From Oscillospiraceae bacterium (GTDB lineage Bacteria; Bacillota; Clostridia; Oscillospirales; Oscillospiraceae): a stretch of 64,000 nt of DNA. The position numbers were made by a program, and so were the translations under genes. The notes under the pieces were generated by a model. It had not been told where the DNA came from, did no database searches, and saw only the letters and a program-made list of their open reading frames with translations. Below, piece by piece: positions 1 to 7,700 of the stretch. The stretch spans positions 25,782-89,781 of the forward strand of contig JAETQF010000009.1 of the NCBI GenBank assembly GCA_021770845.1, written 5' to 3'. Position 1 is the stretch's first letter, and every line of letters starts with the position of its first letter.

Positions 1-343
1 CCACGGAGATGCCGCCGTGGGAGGCGCCGATCTTCACGTTGAGCTGGGTGTAGCCGATGGAGTTGCGCACCTGCTCATAGGCCCGCCCCGCCGCGAACAT
101 GGCGAAGGAGGAGGCGAAGGCCACCATGCCCATGGCGGCGGCCCCGGCGGCCACGGCCATCATGTTCCCCTCGGCGATGCCGCAGTTGAAGTGCCGGCCG
201 GGGAAGGCCTTGCCGAAGGTGGCGGTCTGGGTGGAGCCGGCCAGATCCGCGTCGAACACCACGATATTGTCGTGCAGCGCCCCCAGCTCCTTCAGCGCCG
301 CGCCGTAGCCCATCCGGGTGGCAATCTTTTTCACGTCCGCCAT
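1..343 (-). CDS. Transketolase, C-terminal subunit (partial, runs off the left edge)
   Basis: Only the first ~114 residues are inside the window. Reading the minus strand from the ATG at 343 gives [14 protein letters not shown] followed by a region with [15 protein letters not shown] and [10 protein letters not shown], typical of the pyrimidine-binding half of transketolase in species that split the enzyme into two polypeptides. The glutamate of the GIAEGNM stretch is the residue that activates thiamine diphosphate in this family. The start lies one base beyond the TGA of the N-terminal subunit gene, so the two halves are translationally coupled. Together they would interconvert pentose- and triose/hexose-phosphates in the non-oxidative pentose phosphate pathway. 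Confidence 0.93.
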   Translation of the reverse strand, partial: MADVKKIATRMGYGAALKELGALHDNIVVFDADLAGSTQTATFGKAFPGRHFNCGIAEGNMMAVAAGAAAMGMVAFASSFAMFAAGRAYEQVRNSIGYTQLNVKIGASHGGISV

Positions 344-344
344 G

Positions 345-1190
345 TCAGTCCGCCTCCAATTCCGCCAGCCTGGCCTTCAGCTCCGCCATGGCGATTTCGT
401 ACTGCTCCTGGTTGGGGGCCTTGCCGTGCCAGCCCACCTGATCCTCCATAAAGCTGACCCCCTTGCCCTTGGTGGTTTTCATCAGGATGGCGAAGGGTTT
501 TCCCTTTACAGTTTCTGCCTGGGCAAAGGCCCCCTCCAGGGCGTCAAAGTCGTGGCCGTCGATCTCCACCGTCTCAAAGCCGAAGGCGGCCAGCTTGTCC
601 AGGATGGGGTAGGAGCTCATGACCTGCTCCACCGGGCCGTCGATCTGGAGGCCGTTGTTGTCGATGATCACCCGCAGGTTGTCCAGCTTGTAGTGGTGGG
701 CGAACATGAACGCCTCCCACACCTGGCCCTCCTCGATCTCCCCGTCGCCCAGCAGGGTGTACACCCGGCAGGGGCTGCCCTGGAGCTTGGCCGCCAGGGC
801 CATGCCGCAGGCGGCGGACACCCCCTGGCCCAGGGAGCCGGTGGACATATCCACCCCGGGGGTGGAGCGCATATTGGGGTGGCCCTGGAGGTGGGAGCCG
901 ATGTGCCGCAGGGTTTTCAGATCCTCCCAGGGGAAGAAGCCCCGCAGGGCCAGGGCGGCGTACAGCCCCGGGGCGCAGTGGCCCTTGGACAGCACGAAAC
1001 GATCCCGGTCGGGCTTGTCCGGCTGGGCGGGGTCGATATTCAGCTCCTGGAAGTACAGGTAGGTGAACAGGTCGGCGGAGGACAGGCTTCCGCCGGGGTG
1101 GCCGGATTTGGCGGCGTAGGTGCCCTCGATGACGCCCATGCGCACCTTGCAGGCGTTGATCTCCAGCGCCCGTTTTTCTTTGGCGGTCAT
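345..1190 (-). CDS. Transketolase, N-terminal subunit
   Basis: 281 residues, the normal size for the separate diphosphate-binding half of a split transketolase. Visible landmarks are SGHPGGS (29-35), SKGH (68-71) and the thiamine-diphosphate motif starting GDGE at 148-151 and ending in NN at 178-179. It pairs with the C-terminal subunit gene immediately downstream (one-base gap). An AAGGAA ribosome site precedes the ATG. The gene follows the aldose 1-epimerase gene by 16 bases, so the three genes probably form one sugar-metabolism operon transcribed leftward from the promoter near 2.4 kb. Confidence 0.95.
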   Translation of the reverse strand: MTAKEKRALEINACKVRMGVIEGTYAAKSGHPGGSLSSADLFTYLYFQELNIDPAQPDKPDRDRFVLSKGHCAPGLYAALALRGFFPWEDLKTLRHIGSHLQGHPNMRSTPGVDMSTGSLGQGVSAACGMALAAKLQGSPCRVYTLLGDGEIEEGQVWEAFMFAHHYKLDNLRVIIDNNGLQIDGPVEQVMSSYPILDKLAAFGFETVEIDGHDFDALEGAFAQAETVKGKPFAILMKTTKGKGVSFMEDQVGWHGKAPNQEQYEIAMAELKARLAELEAD

Positions 1191-1206
1191 GTGATTCCTT
1201 CTTTCT

Positions 1207-2265
1207 TTAAAGCCCTTCGGCGCTGTCCGCGATGCCGAAGCCGCAGCTGGTTTTGCTGGTAAACTGCTCCCCGGCCCGCAGCACGCAGGAGGGGAAGCCG
1301 GGTTTGTTGGGGGTGTCGGGGAAGAACTGGGTCTCCAGGCAGAAGCCGTGGCGGTTGCCGTACACTGCGCCGCCCTTGCCCGAGGGGCAGCCCTGGATGA
1401 AGTTCCCCGTGTAGAACTGCACCCCGGGCAGATCGGTGCTCACGTCCATGGCGATCCCCGTGTCCGGCGACCAGGCCCGGGCAAATTTCTTTGTGGAGCG
1501 ATTGTATGCCAGCACCCAGTTGTGATCATACCCGGCCGCCAGGGAGAGCTGCTCAAAGGGATCGCCGATGTGGGCCCCGATGGGCTGGGCCGCCCGCAGA
1601 TCCATGGGGGTGCCGTCCACCGGGGCAATCTCCCCGGTAGGGATGGAGCCGGGCACGGTGGGGGTGTAGCGGGAGGCGTTCAGCTGGATATACTGTCCCT
1701 CCACGCTGCCGCTGTCGTGGCCGGACAGGTTGAAGTAGGTGTGGTTGGTGGGGTTAAACACGGTGTCCCGGTCACACACGGCCCGGTACTGAATGGACAG
1801 CGCCCCGTCCGACAGGGTATAGGTCACCTGTACCTTCAGTGTGCCGGGGTAGCCCTCCTCCCCGTCGGGGCTCACCAGGGAGAGGGTGACGGAGCTGTCC
1901 GTCAGCGCCTCCACCGTCCACACCCGCTTGTCGAAGCCCGCCTGCCCCCCGTGGAGGGAGTTGGGCCCGTCATTGGCGTACAGCGGATACTCCACCCCGT
2001 TCAGCGTGAACTTCGCCCCGCCGATCCGGTTGGCGTACCGCCCCACCAGGGCCCCCATGTACTTGTCCTGGGCCATGTAATCCTCCAGGGTGTCAAAGCC
2101 CAGCGCCACGTCCACCGGGTTTCCGTCCCGGTCAGGGACAATCAGGGAGCGCACCGCCCCCCCGTAGGTGAGGATCCGGCACATCATAGCCCCGTCCCGC
2201 AGGGTGATCTGATCCACCTGGGCTCCGTCGGGCATACGGCCGAAGGCCGTCCTGTTTTCCTCCAT
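1207..2265 (-). CDS. Aldose 1-epimerase (galactose mutarotase family)
   Basis: 352 residues from the ATG at 2265, chosen because GGAGGAG sits just upstream. The frame stays open for 83 more codons, but those residues do not resemble the family and the promoter lies inside that extension. Family hallmarks are a conserved histidine region (NHTYFNLSGHDSG), NSLHGG near residue 90 and GYDHNW in the C-terminal half, carrying the catalytic histidine and substrate-binding residues of GalM-type beta-sandwich enzymes. It converts alpha and beta anomers of aldoses before phosphorylation. The transketolase genes follow it, suggesting a carbohydrate-use operon. Exact sugar specificity cannot be read from sequence. 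Confidence 0.93.
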   Translation of the reverse strand: MEENRTAFGRMPDGAQVDQITLRDGAMMCRILTYGGAVRSLIVPDRDGNPVDVALGFDTLEDYMAQDKYMGALVGRYANRIGGAKFTLNGVEYPLYANDGPNSLHGGQAGFDKRVWTVEALTDSSVTLSLVSPDGEEGYPGTLKVQVTYTLSDGALSIQYRAVCDRDTVFNPTNHTYFNLSGHDSGSVEGQYIQLNASRYTPTVPGSIPTGEIAPVDGTPMDLRAAQPIGAHIGDPFEQLSLAAGYDHNWVLAYNRSTKKFARAWSPDTGIAMDVSTDLPGVQFYTGNFIQGCPSGKGGAVYGNRHGFCLETQFFPDTPNKPGFPSCVLRAGEQFTSKTSCGFGIADSAEGL

Positions 2266-2410
2266 AGCTCCTCCGCTCTGCCGGAAGTCCGGCTCGTTTG
2301 ATGTCTGCCCCGCCGGTTGCGGGAGCGTCGCGCCGGCGCTGTGCATTGCGGCTCCGGCCAAGGGCCGGGACAAAATGGCCAGACGCAGATAATAGGAACC
2401 GCTAATGGTA

Positions 2411-2439
2411 AGTATATCATAGTAACCCGCTGAAAACAA
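2411..2439 (-). promoter_or_regulatory. Sigma-A type promoter for the galM-transketolase operon
   Basis: On the minus strand TTGTTT (2434-2439) and TATACT (2411-2416) are separated by 17 bases. It lies about 145 bases upstream of the galM start codon and is oriented toward it, back to back with the promoter of the DUF1538 operon. Confidence 0.6.
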
Positions 2440-2466
2440 CCGTAAACCGCTTTTTTTCGCCCATTT

Positions 2467-2473
2467 TGTCGAA
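2467..2473 (+). promoter_or_regulatory. Candidate Spo0A box (TGTCGAA)
   Basis: An exact match to the TGTCGAA core bound by Spo0A lies between the divergent promoters of galM and the DUF1538 operon. spo0A is encoded in this window. A 7-base match can occur by chance, so this is a weak call. Confidence 0.3.
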
Positions 2474-2507
2474 TTGTCAAGTCTACCCGGAAATTTCCTT
2501 TTTCCCG

Positions 2508-2536
2508 TTGGCATCTCCGCGTTTTTTTGATATAAT
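2508..2536 (+). promoter_or_regulatory. Strong sigma-A promoter of the DUF1538 to ricT operon
   Basis: TTGGCA (2508-2513), a 17-base spacer and a perfect TATAAT (2531-2536). The next possible ATG is at 2544, right at the predicted transcription start, so either the mRNA is nearly leaderless or translation begins at a later codon. Confidence 0.75.
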
Positions 2537-2543
2537 GCAAACC

Positions 2544-4124
2544 ATGATGATCATGCGGGGGGATACCCCCGCGGGAAAGAAGGTGGGGCGATTGCGCGGC
2601 TCCCTCCCAAAATTGAAGGAAAAGCTGCTGGAGGCGCTGAAGGCGGTGCTGCCCATTGTGGGCATCGTGCTGGTGCTCAGCTTCAGCGCGGCCCCCATCT
2701 CCCCCAGCATCCTGCTGTGCTTCCTGCTGGGGGCGGCCATGATCATGGCGGGCATGATGTTCTTCACCCTGGGGGCGGAGGCCAGCATGACCCCCATGGG
2801 GGAGCGGGTGGGCACCGCCGTCACCCGCAGCCGGAAGCTGCCGGTGATCGTCCTCATGGGCTTTCTGCTGGGCTTTCTGATCACCATCTCCGAGCCCGAC
2901 CTCCAGGTGCTGGCGGGCCAGGTGCCCGCGGTGCCCAACCTGACCCTGATCCTGTCGGTGGCGGCGGGGGTGGGGGTGTTTCTGGTGGTGGCCCTGCTGC
3001 GTATGCTGTTCGGGGTGGCCCTGCCCCCTCTGCTGGTGTTTTTCTACGCGGTGGTGTTTGTCCTGGCCTTCTTCGTGCCCCGAGACTTTCTGGCGGTGGC
3101 CTTTGACTCCGGCGGCGTCACCACCGGGCCCATGACCGTCCCCTTCATCATGGCCCTGGGCGTGGGCATCTCCGCCATCCGAAACGACCGCCACGCCGCG
3201 AACGACAGCTTCGGCCTGGTGGCCCTGTGCTCCATCGGGCCCATTCTGGCGGTGCTCATCCTGGGCCTGATCTTCCGCCCGGAGGAGGGGGCCTACACCG
3301 CCTCCGCCCTGCCGGAGATCTCCAACTCCGTGGAGCTGTGGGCCCTGTTCCGGGACGGCCTGCCCACCTACATGAAGGAGATCGCCCTGTCCCTGCTGCC
3401 CATCACCGCCCTGTTCGGAGTGTTCCAGGCGGTGTCCCTGCGGCTGTCCCTGCGGACGCTGAAGAAGATCGGGGTGGGGCTGGTCTATACCTACATCGGC
3501 CTGGTGCTGTTCCTCACCGGGGCCAACGTGGGCTTCATGCCCGCGGGCAACTACCTGGGGCAGGTGATGGCCTCCCTGGAGTGGCGCTGGGCCATCGTCC
3601 CGGTGGGCATGGTCATCGGCTACTTCATCGTCAAGGCGGAGCCCGCCGTCTACGTCCTCAACCGGCAGGTGGAGGAGATCACCGACGGCGCCATCTCCTC
3701 CTCCGCCATGGGGGCCAGCCTGTCCATCGGCGTGGCGGCGTCCATCGGCCTTGCCATGGTGCGGGTACTGACGGGGATCTCCATCCTCTGGTTCCTCATC
3801 CCGGGGTACGCCATCGCGATCATCCTGTCCTTCTTTGTGCCCAAGATCTTCACCGCCATCGCCTTCGACTCCGGCGGCGTGGCCTCCGGGCCCATGACCG
3901 CCACCTTCCTGCTGCCCTTCGCCCAGGGGGCGTGCGCGGCGGTGGGGGGCAATATCGTCACCGACGCCTTCGGGGTGGTGGCCATGGTGGCCATGACGCC
4001 CCTCATCGCCATCCAGATTTTAGGTATGGTCTATCAGGCCCGGCAGAGGGCCGGGGCCAAGGCCCAGCCCGTCCCGGCGCTGTCCTTTGACGAGCTGGAC
4101 GACGACGCCATCATCGAGCTGTAA
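2544..4124 (+). CDS. DUF1538 family integral membrane protein (duplicated domain)
   Basis: About 526 residues with roughly a dozen hydrophobic segments. The two halves are homologous: each carries the signature FDSGGV followed by a GPMT motif (about codons 190-200 and 440-455), so the protein is an inverted or tandem duplication typical of transporters. DUF1538 proteins have no established substrate. The next gene encodes a P-II-like protein, which suggests regulation by a small trimeric nucleotide-sensing partner, as GlnK regulates AmtB; that is inference. The start is uncertain: ATGs at 2544-2553 lack a ribosome site, while TTG 2592 is preceded by AAGGTGGGG and gives a family-like N-terminus. 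Confidence 0.85.
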   Translation: MMIMRGDTPAGKKVGRLRGSLPKLKEKLLEALKAVLPIVGIVLVLSFSAAPISPSILLCFLLGAAMIMAGMMFFTLGAEASMTPMGERVGTAVTRSRKLPVIVLMGFLLGFLITISEPDLQVLAGQVPAVPNLTLILSVAAGVGVFLVVALLRMLFGVALPPLLVFFYAVVFVLAFFVPRDFLAVAFDSGGVTTGPMTVPFIMALGVGISAIRNDRHAANDSFGLVALCSIGPILAVLILGLIFRPEEGAYTASALPEISNSVELWALFRDGLPTYMKEIALSLLPITALFGVFQAVSLRLSLRTLKKIGVGLVYTYIGLVLFLTGANVGFMPAGNYLGQVMASLEWRWAIVPVGMVIGYFIVKAEPAVYVLNRQVEEITDGAISSSAMGASLSIGVAASIGLAMVRVLTGISILWFLIPGYAIAIILSFFVPKIFTAIAFDSGGVASGPMTATFLLPFAQGACAAVGGNIVTDAFGVVAMVAMTPLIAIQILGMVYQARQRAGAKAQPVPALSFDELDDDAIIEL

Positions 4125-4136
4125 GGGGGAAGCGGC

Positions 4137-4841
4137 ATGAACGAGCTATACCTCATGGTGTGCATCACCGAGCGGGCCCGGGCCCGGCAGTTCGTGGAGC
4201 TGTTCAAGCGGCACAGTGTCGCCGTCACCCTCAGCGCCCTGGGGGCGGGGACGGCGCGCAGCGAGCTGCTGGACTACTTCGGCCTGGAAAAGACGGAGAA
4301 GGTGGTCACGTTCTCCATGGTTACCCGCTCCACCTGGCGCTCGGTGAAGCAGGCCATGCAGCGGGAGCTGAACATCGACGTGCCCGGCACGGGCATCGCC
4401 TTCATCATCCCCCTGAGCAGCATCGGGGGGAAGAAGCCCCTGGCCTTCCTCACCGACGGCCAGGATTTTGAAGCGGGGGAGGAATCCGCCTTGAAGGACA
4501 CCAAATACGAGCTGCTGGTGGTCATCGCCAACCAGGGGTACACGGAGCTCATCATGGACGCCGCCCGGGAGGAGCAGGCGGGGGGCGGCACCGTCCTCCA
4601 CGCCAAGGGCACCGGCATGGAGAAGGCGGAGAAATTCCTGGGCTTCTCCCTGGTGAACGAGAAGGAGATGGTGTTCATCGTGGTGAAAACCGCCACCAAG
4701 AACCGGATCATGCGGGCCATCATGGACAAGGCGGGCATCGGCACCAAGGCCCAGTCCATTGTGTTCTCCCTGCCCGTCACCGGCACCGCCGGGATGCGGC
4801 TGCTGGAGCTGGCGGGGGACGAGACGGACGAGGAGGAATGA
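4137..4841 (+). CDS. P-II-like protein with two tandem domains
   Basis: 234 residues. The N-terminal half (ELYLMVCIT... to IIPLSSIGG) and C-terminal half (KYELLVVIAN... to SLPVTGTAG) each look like a ferredoxin-like P-II fold and resemble one another, so this is a fused dimer of P-II-type domains. It starts 12 bases after the DUF1538 gene with an AAGGGGG ribosome site and is almost certainly its partner. P-II proteins sense ATP/ADP, 2-oxoglutarate or other small ligands and gate transporters; the ligand here is unknown. The usual uridylylation tyrosine region is not evident. Confidence 0.75.
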   Translation: MNELYLMVCITERARARQFVELFKRHSVAVTLSALGAGTARSELLDYFGLEKTEKVVTFSMVTRSTWRSVKQAMQRELNIDVPGTGIAFIIPLSSIGGKKPLAFLTDGQDFEAGEESALKDTKYELLVVIANQGYTELIMDAAREEQAGGGTVLHAKGTGMEKAEKFLGFSLVNEKEMVFIVVKTATKNRIMRAIMDKAGIGTKAQSIVFSLPVTGTAGMRLLELAGDETDEEE

Positions 4842-4845
4842 CGGA

Positions 4846-5253
4846 TTGAACCGGGAAAAAAGCTGCGGAGCGGTTATCTTCCGCGAAGAAAATACTCAGC
4901 GTGATTACCTGATCCTCACCAGCACCCTGGGCCACACCACCCTGTGCAAGGGCCACGTGGAGGGGGAGGAGACGGAGCACGAGACCGCCGTCCGGGAGAT
5001 CCGGGAGGAGACGGGGCTGGCGGTGGACTTTGTGGACGGCTTCCGGGAGGTCATCACCTATTCCCCCAAGCCGGGGGTTGCCAAGGACGTGGTGTTTTTC
5101 CTGGCACGGCTGCGGGACGGGGAGCCGGTCTGCCAGCCCGAGGAGGTGGCGGCCATCCGCTTCCTGCCTCTCGACGAGGCCCTGGCGGCGCTGACCCACG
5201 ACTCCGACCGGGACACCCTGGGGAAGGCCCACGCCTTTCTGGAGGGGCGCTGA
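4846..5253 (+). CDS. Nudix hydrolase
   Basis: 135 residues if translation starts at TTG 4846, which has AGGAGG nine bases upstream (inside the end of the previous gene) and gives the typical start MNREKSCGAVIF. A complete Nudix box is present: GHVEGEE...REIREETGL, with the metal-binding REIREE glutamates. The size and early GAVIF resemble bis(5'-nucleosyl)-tetraphosphatase/ADP-ribose-type Nudix enzymes, which hydrolyse nucleoside diphosphates linked to another group; the true substrate cannot be assigned. It is embedded in the operon, four bases before the decarboxylase gene. Confidence 0.9.
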   Translation: MNREKSCGAVIFREENTQRDYLILTSTLGHTTLCKGHVEGEETEHETAVREIREETGLAVDFVDGFREVITYSPKPGVAKDVVFFLARLRDGEPVCQPEEVAAIRFLPLDEALAALTHDSDRDTLGKAHAFLEGR

Positions 5254-5256
5254 GCC

Positions 5257-6621
5257 ATGCCCGCCCCGCTGTATGACGCGCTGCGGGCGCTGGCGGACAG
5301 CCGCCCCCTGCGGCTGGATATGCCCGGACACCACGGCGAGCCCCTGCCGGGGGGCTTCCCCTGGCCGTCCAGCATTGATTTCACCGAGAACGGCGCAACT
5401 GGGGATCTGTTCGGGGAGGAACCGGACGAGATCCAGGAGGCGGAGCGCCTCTGGGCGGAGCGGCTGGGCTTTGATTCCTGCCTGTTTCTCACCGGCGGCT
5501 CCACCCAGGGCATCCACACCGGGCTGGCCCTGCTGGCCGGGGCGGGGGGCGCGGTGGCCATCGACCGGGGGAGCCACCGCTCCGTCTACCACGCCCTGGC
5601 CCTGCTGGATCTGGCCCCCGCGTTCCTGTCCCGGCCCTGGCTGGCGGGGGAGGGGATCACCGGGCCCATTCCGCCGGAGACGGTGGAGGAGACGCTGAAC
5701 GCCCGCCCGGAGATTAAAACGGTTTGTATCACCTCGCCCACCTATTACGGTGTGTTGTCGGATATCCCCGCCATCGCCGCGGTGTGCCACGCCCACGGGG
5801 CCAAGCTGATGGTGGACGGGGCCCACGGGGCCCACCTGCCCTTCCTGAGCTACGAGGGCTACCGGGCGGCGGACGTGGTGGTGATGTCCGCCCACAAGAC
5901 CCTCCCCGCGCCGGGGCAGGCTGCCCTGCTCTTTGCCAACGGCTTCCCCCTGCCGGAGCTCCAGCGGTGGGGGGCGGTGTACGGCACCTCGTCCCCGTCC
6001 TACGTCCTCATGGCGGCGCTGGACGGGGTGCGGGACTATATGGAGGGGGAGGGCGGGGCCCGCTGCCGGGAAACCGTCCGGCTTGTGGAGGGGCTGCGGG
6101 GCCGCTGGCCCGCCCTGCGGGAGCGGGACGGCCTGGCTCTGGATCCCGCCCGCCTCGTCCTCACCAGCCCGGACGGCTTCGCCCTGGGGTCGGCCCTGCG
6201 GGAGCGGGGGATCTACCCGGAGATGGCGGACAAGGGCCATGCGGTGTGCATCTGTACCTGTGCCGACGGGGAGGCGGAATTCGGGCGGCTGGAGCGGGAG
6301 CTGGCGGATACCGGCCTGACTGGCTCCTGCGCCCCCATCCCGCCCCCGCCGGAGGCGCCGGAGGCCGTCCTCACCCCCCGGCAGGCCCTGTTCGCCCCCC
6401 GGAGGACGGCGCCGCTGGCGGACTGCGCGGGGCGGATCGCCGCGGGGCAGATCGCGCCCTATCCCCCCGGTGTGCCCGTCATCGCCCCCGGGGAGCGGAT
6501 CGAAAAAAAACATCTGGCCTATTTGCGGGAAATAGGCTATAATAAGGACAGGACAGACATCATCGCGGAACGCGATGGAGAGGGAGGCCCAGGCCATGAA
6601 GCTGATCATCGCCATCATTAA
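5257..6621 (+). CDS. Orn/Lys/Arg-type amino acid decarboxylase (YaaO-like)
   Basis: 454 residues, fold-type I PLP enzyme. LDMPGH-like start (residues ~21-28), VDGAHGAH with the PLP-nitrogen aspartate, and SAHKTL with the Schiff-base lysine at K214 are all visible. This is the short form of the family, as in Bacillus YaaO, lacking the N-terminal wing domain of the inducible decarboxylases. Its place before a darA-holB-ricT block matches the Bacillus yaaO-tmk-yaaQ-yaaR-holB-yaaT neighbourhood, though tmk and yaaR are absent here. Probable role is polyamine (cadaverine/agmatine) formation; substrate uncertain. Its last 26 bases overlap the next gene. Confidence 0.87.
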   Translation: MPAPLYDALRALADSRPLRLDMPGHHGEPLPGGFPWPSSIDFTENGATGDLFGEEPDEIQEAERLWAERLGFDSCLFLTGGSTQGIHTGLALLAGAGGAVAIDRGSHRSVYHALALLDLAPAFLSRPWLAGEGITGPIPPETVEETLNARPEIKTVCITSPTYYGVLSDIPAIAAVCHAHGAKLMVDGAHGAHLPFLSYEGYRAADVVVMSAHKTLPAPGQAALLFANGFPLPELQRWGAVYGTSSPSYVLMAALDGVRDYMEGEGGARCRETVRLVEGLRGRWPALRERDGLALDPARLVLTSPDGFALGSALRERGIYPEMADKGHAVCICTCADGEAEFGRLERELADTGLTGSCAPIPPPPEAPEAVLTPRQALFAPRRTAPLADCAGRIAAGQIAPYPPGVPVIAPGERIEKKHLAYLREIGYNKDRTDIIAERDGEGGPGHEADHRHH

Positions 6622-6919
6622 CTACGACGATGCCAACGCCGTCACCCAGAACCTGTCCAAAAACGGGTTCTCCTCCACCCGGCTGTCCACCACCGGCGGC
6701 TTTCTGCTGGCGGGGAACGTCACCCTGCTCACCGGCGTGAAGGACGATCAGGTGCAGCAGGCCATCGACCTCATCCGGGAGTGCTCCCACAGCCGGAAGC
6801 AGATGGTGCCCGCTCTCACCGAGATGAGCTACGGCTTCATGCCCGTCATGCCGGTGGAGGTCACCGTGGGCGGGGCCACCGTGTTCGTGGTGGACGTGGA
6901 GCGGTTCGAGCGGCTATGA
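6596..6919 (+). CDS. darA: Cyclic-di-AMP receptor DarA/PstA (YaaQ)
   Basis: 107 residues, a P-II-like trimeric protein that binds c-di-AMP. It begins MKLIIAII and carries the family's TTGGF motif at 32-36, followed by GN at 40-41 and a C-terminal VFVVDVERFERL strand. The ATG at 6596 is chosen over an upstream ATG at 6575 because GGAGAGGGAGG lies eight bases before it and the product then starts exactly like YaaQ. It overlaps the decarboxylase by 26 bases and the holB start by 4. It likely reports c-di-AMP levels to an unknown partner. Confidence 0.93.
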   Translation: MKLIIAIINYDDANAVTQNLSKNGFSSTRLSTTGGFLLAGNVTLLTGVKDDQVQQAIDLIRECSHSRKQMVPALTEMSYGFMPVMPVEVTVGGATVFVVDVERFERL

Positions 6920-7662
6920 TGGAGTTACCCAATCCCCTGTCCCACGCCTACCTGATCACCGGGGGGAGCGGGGACAGCCGGGCCGCGCTGATCAAGCGGC
7001 TGACGGCGGCCTACCTGTGCCAGGGGGAGGATCCGCCCTGCGGCCGGTGCCGCCCCTGCCGGAAGGCGGCGGCGGGCACCCACCCGGACGTATCCCGCAC
7101 CGCCCCCGCCCCGGACAAGCAGGAGATCACGGTGGAGCAGATCCGCTCACTGCGTGCGGACGCCTACATCCGCCCCAACGAGGGAAAGCGGAAGGTGTAC
7201 GTGGTCAGCCCGGCGGACGCCATGAACCCCGCCGCCCAGAACGCCCTGCTGAAGGTGCTGGAGGAGGGGCCCGCCTACGCCGCCTTCCTGCTGGACACGG
7301 ACAGGCCCGGGAAGCTGCTGGACACGGTGCGCTCCCGGTGCGAGCTGCTGGCCCTGCCGCGGTCGAAGGATCCCATCGACCCTGAGCTGCTGGCCCGGGC
7401 CGAGGAGCTGGCGTCGCTGCTGCTGGGCGGGGACGAGCTGGCCTGCGCCCAGGCCCTGGTGGAGCTGGAGCTGTCCAAGCCTAAGGCGGAGGAGCTGTCC
7501 GCCCTGCTGGGGGAGACGGAGAACGCCGTCTCCCGGCGGCTGGCCCGGGATCCCCAGCGGGGGGCGAGGGTTTTGCAGGCCCTGAAAACCGCCCGGGAGA
7601 ACGCGGTGTACCGCCCCGGCACGGGGCACACCCTGGGGCAGATGATCACCCGGATCTTCTGA
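6916..7662 (+). CDS. holB: DNA polymerase III delta' subunit (clamp loader)
   Basis: 248 residues, shorter than the roughly 330 of typical HolB because the C-terminal collar domain is reduced. A zinc site is formed by C35, C42, C45 and C48. NPAAQNALLKVLEE and the SRC motif (in RSRCELL) are typical of delta'. There is no Walker-A GKT, as expected for a non-ATP-binding clamp-loader subunit. The start codon overlaps the stop of darA (ATGA). It works with the tau and delta subunits to load the sliding clamp on DNA. Confidence 0.92.
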   Translation: MMELPNPLSHAYLITGGSGDSRAALIKRLTAAYLCQGEDPPCGRCRPCRKAAAGTHPDVSRTAPAPDKQEITVEQIRSLRADAYIRPNEGKRKVYVVSPADAMNPAAQNALLKVLEEGPAYAAFLLDTDRPGKLLDTVRSRCELLALPRSKDPIDPELLARAEELASLLLGGDELACAQALVELELSKPKAEELSALLGETENAVSRRLARDPQRGARVLQALKTARENAVYRPGTGHTLGQMITRIF

Positions 7663-7700
7663 TGCCCCGGCGATATTTTTCATACACGGAGGATACCCCT

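Noticed and set aside
1348..2301. Long open frame on the plus strand opposite the aldose epimerase gene
   Set aside because: It is a composition shadow of the GC-rich gene on the other strand; the translation is low-complexity Gly/Val/His/Gln without a ribosome site or family resemblance.
6538..6543. TATAAT inside the end of the decarboxylase gene as a promoter for darA-holB-ricT
   Set aside because: No acceptable -35 at 16-18 bases; not listed as a promoter, although a weak internal start is possible.
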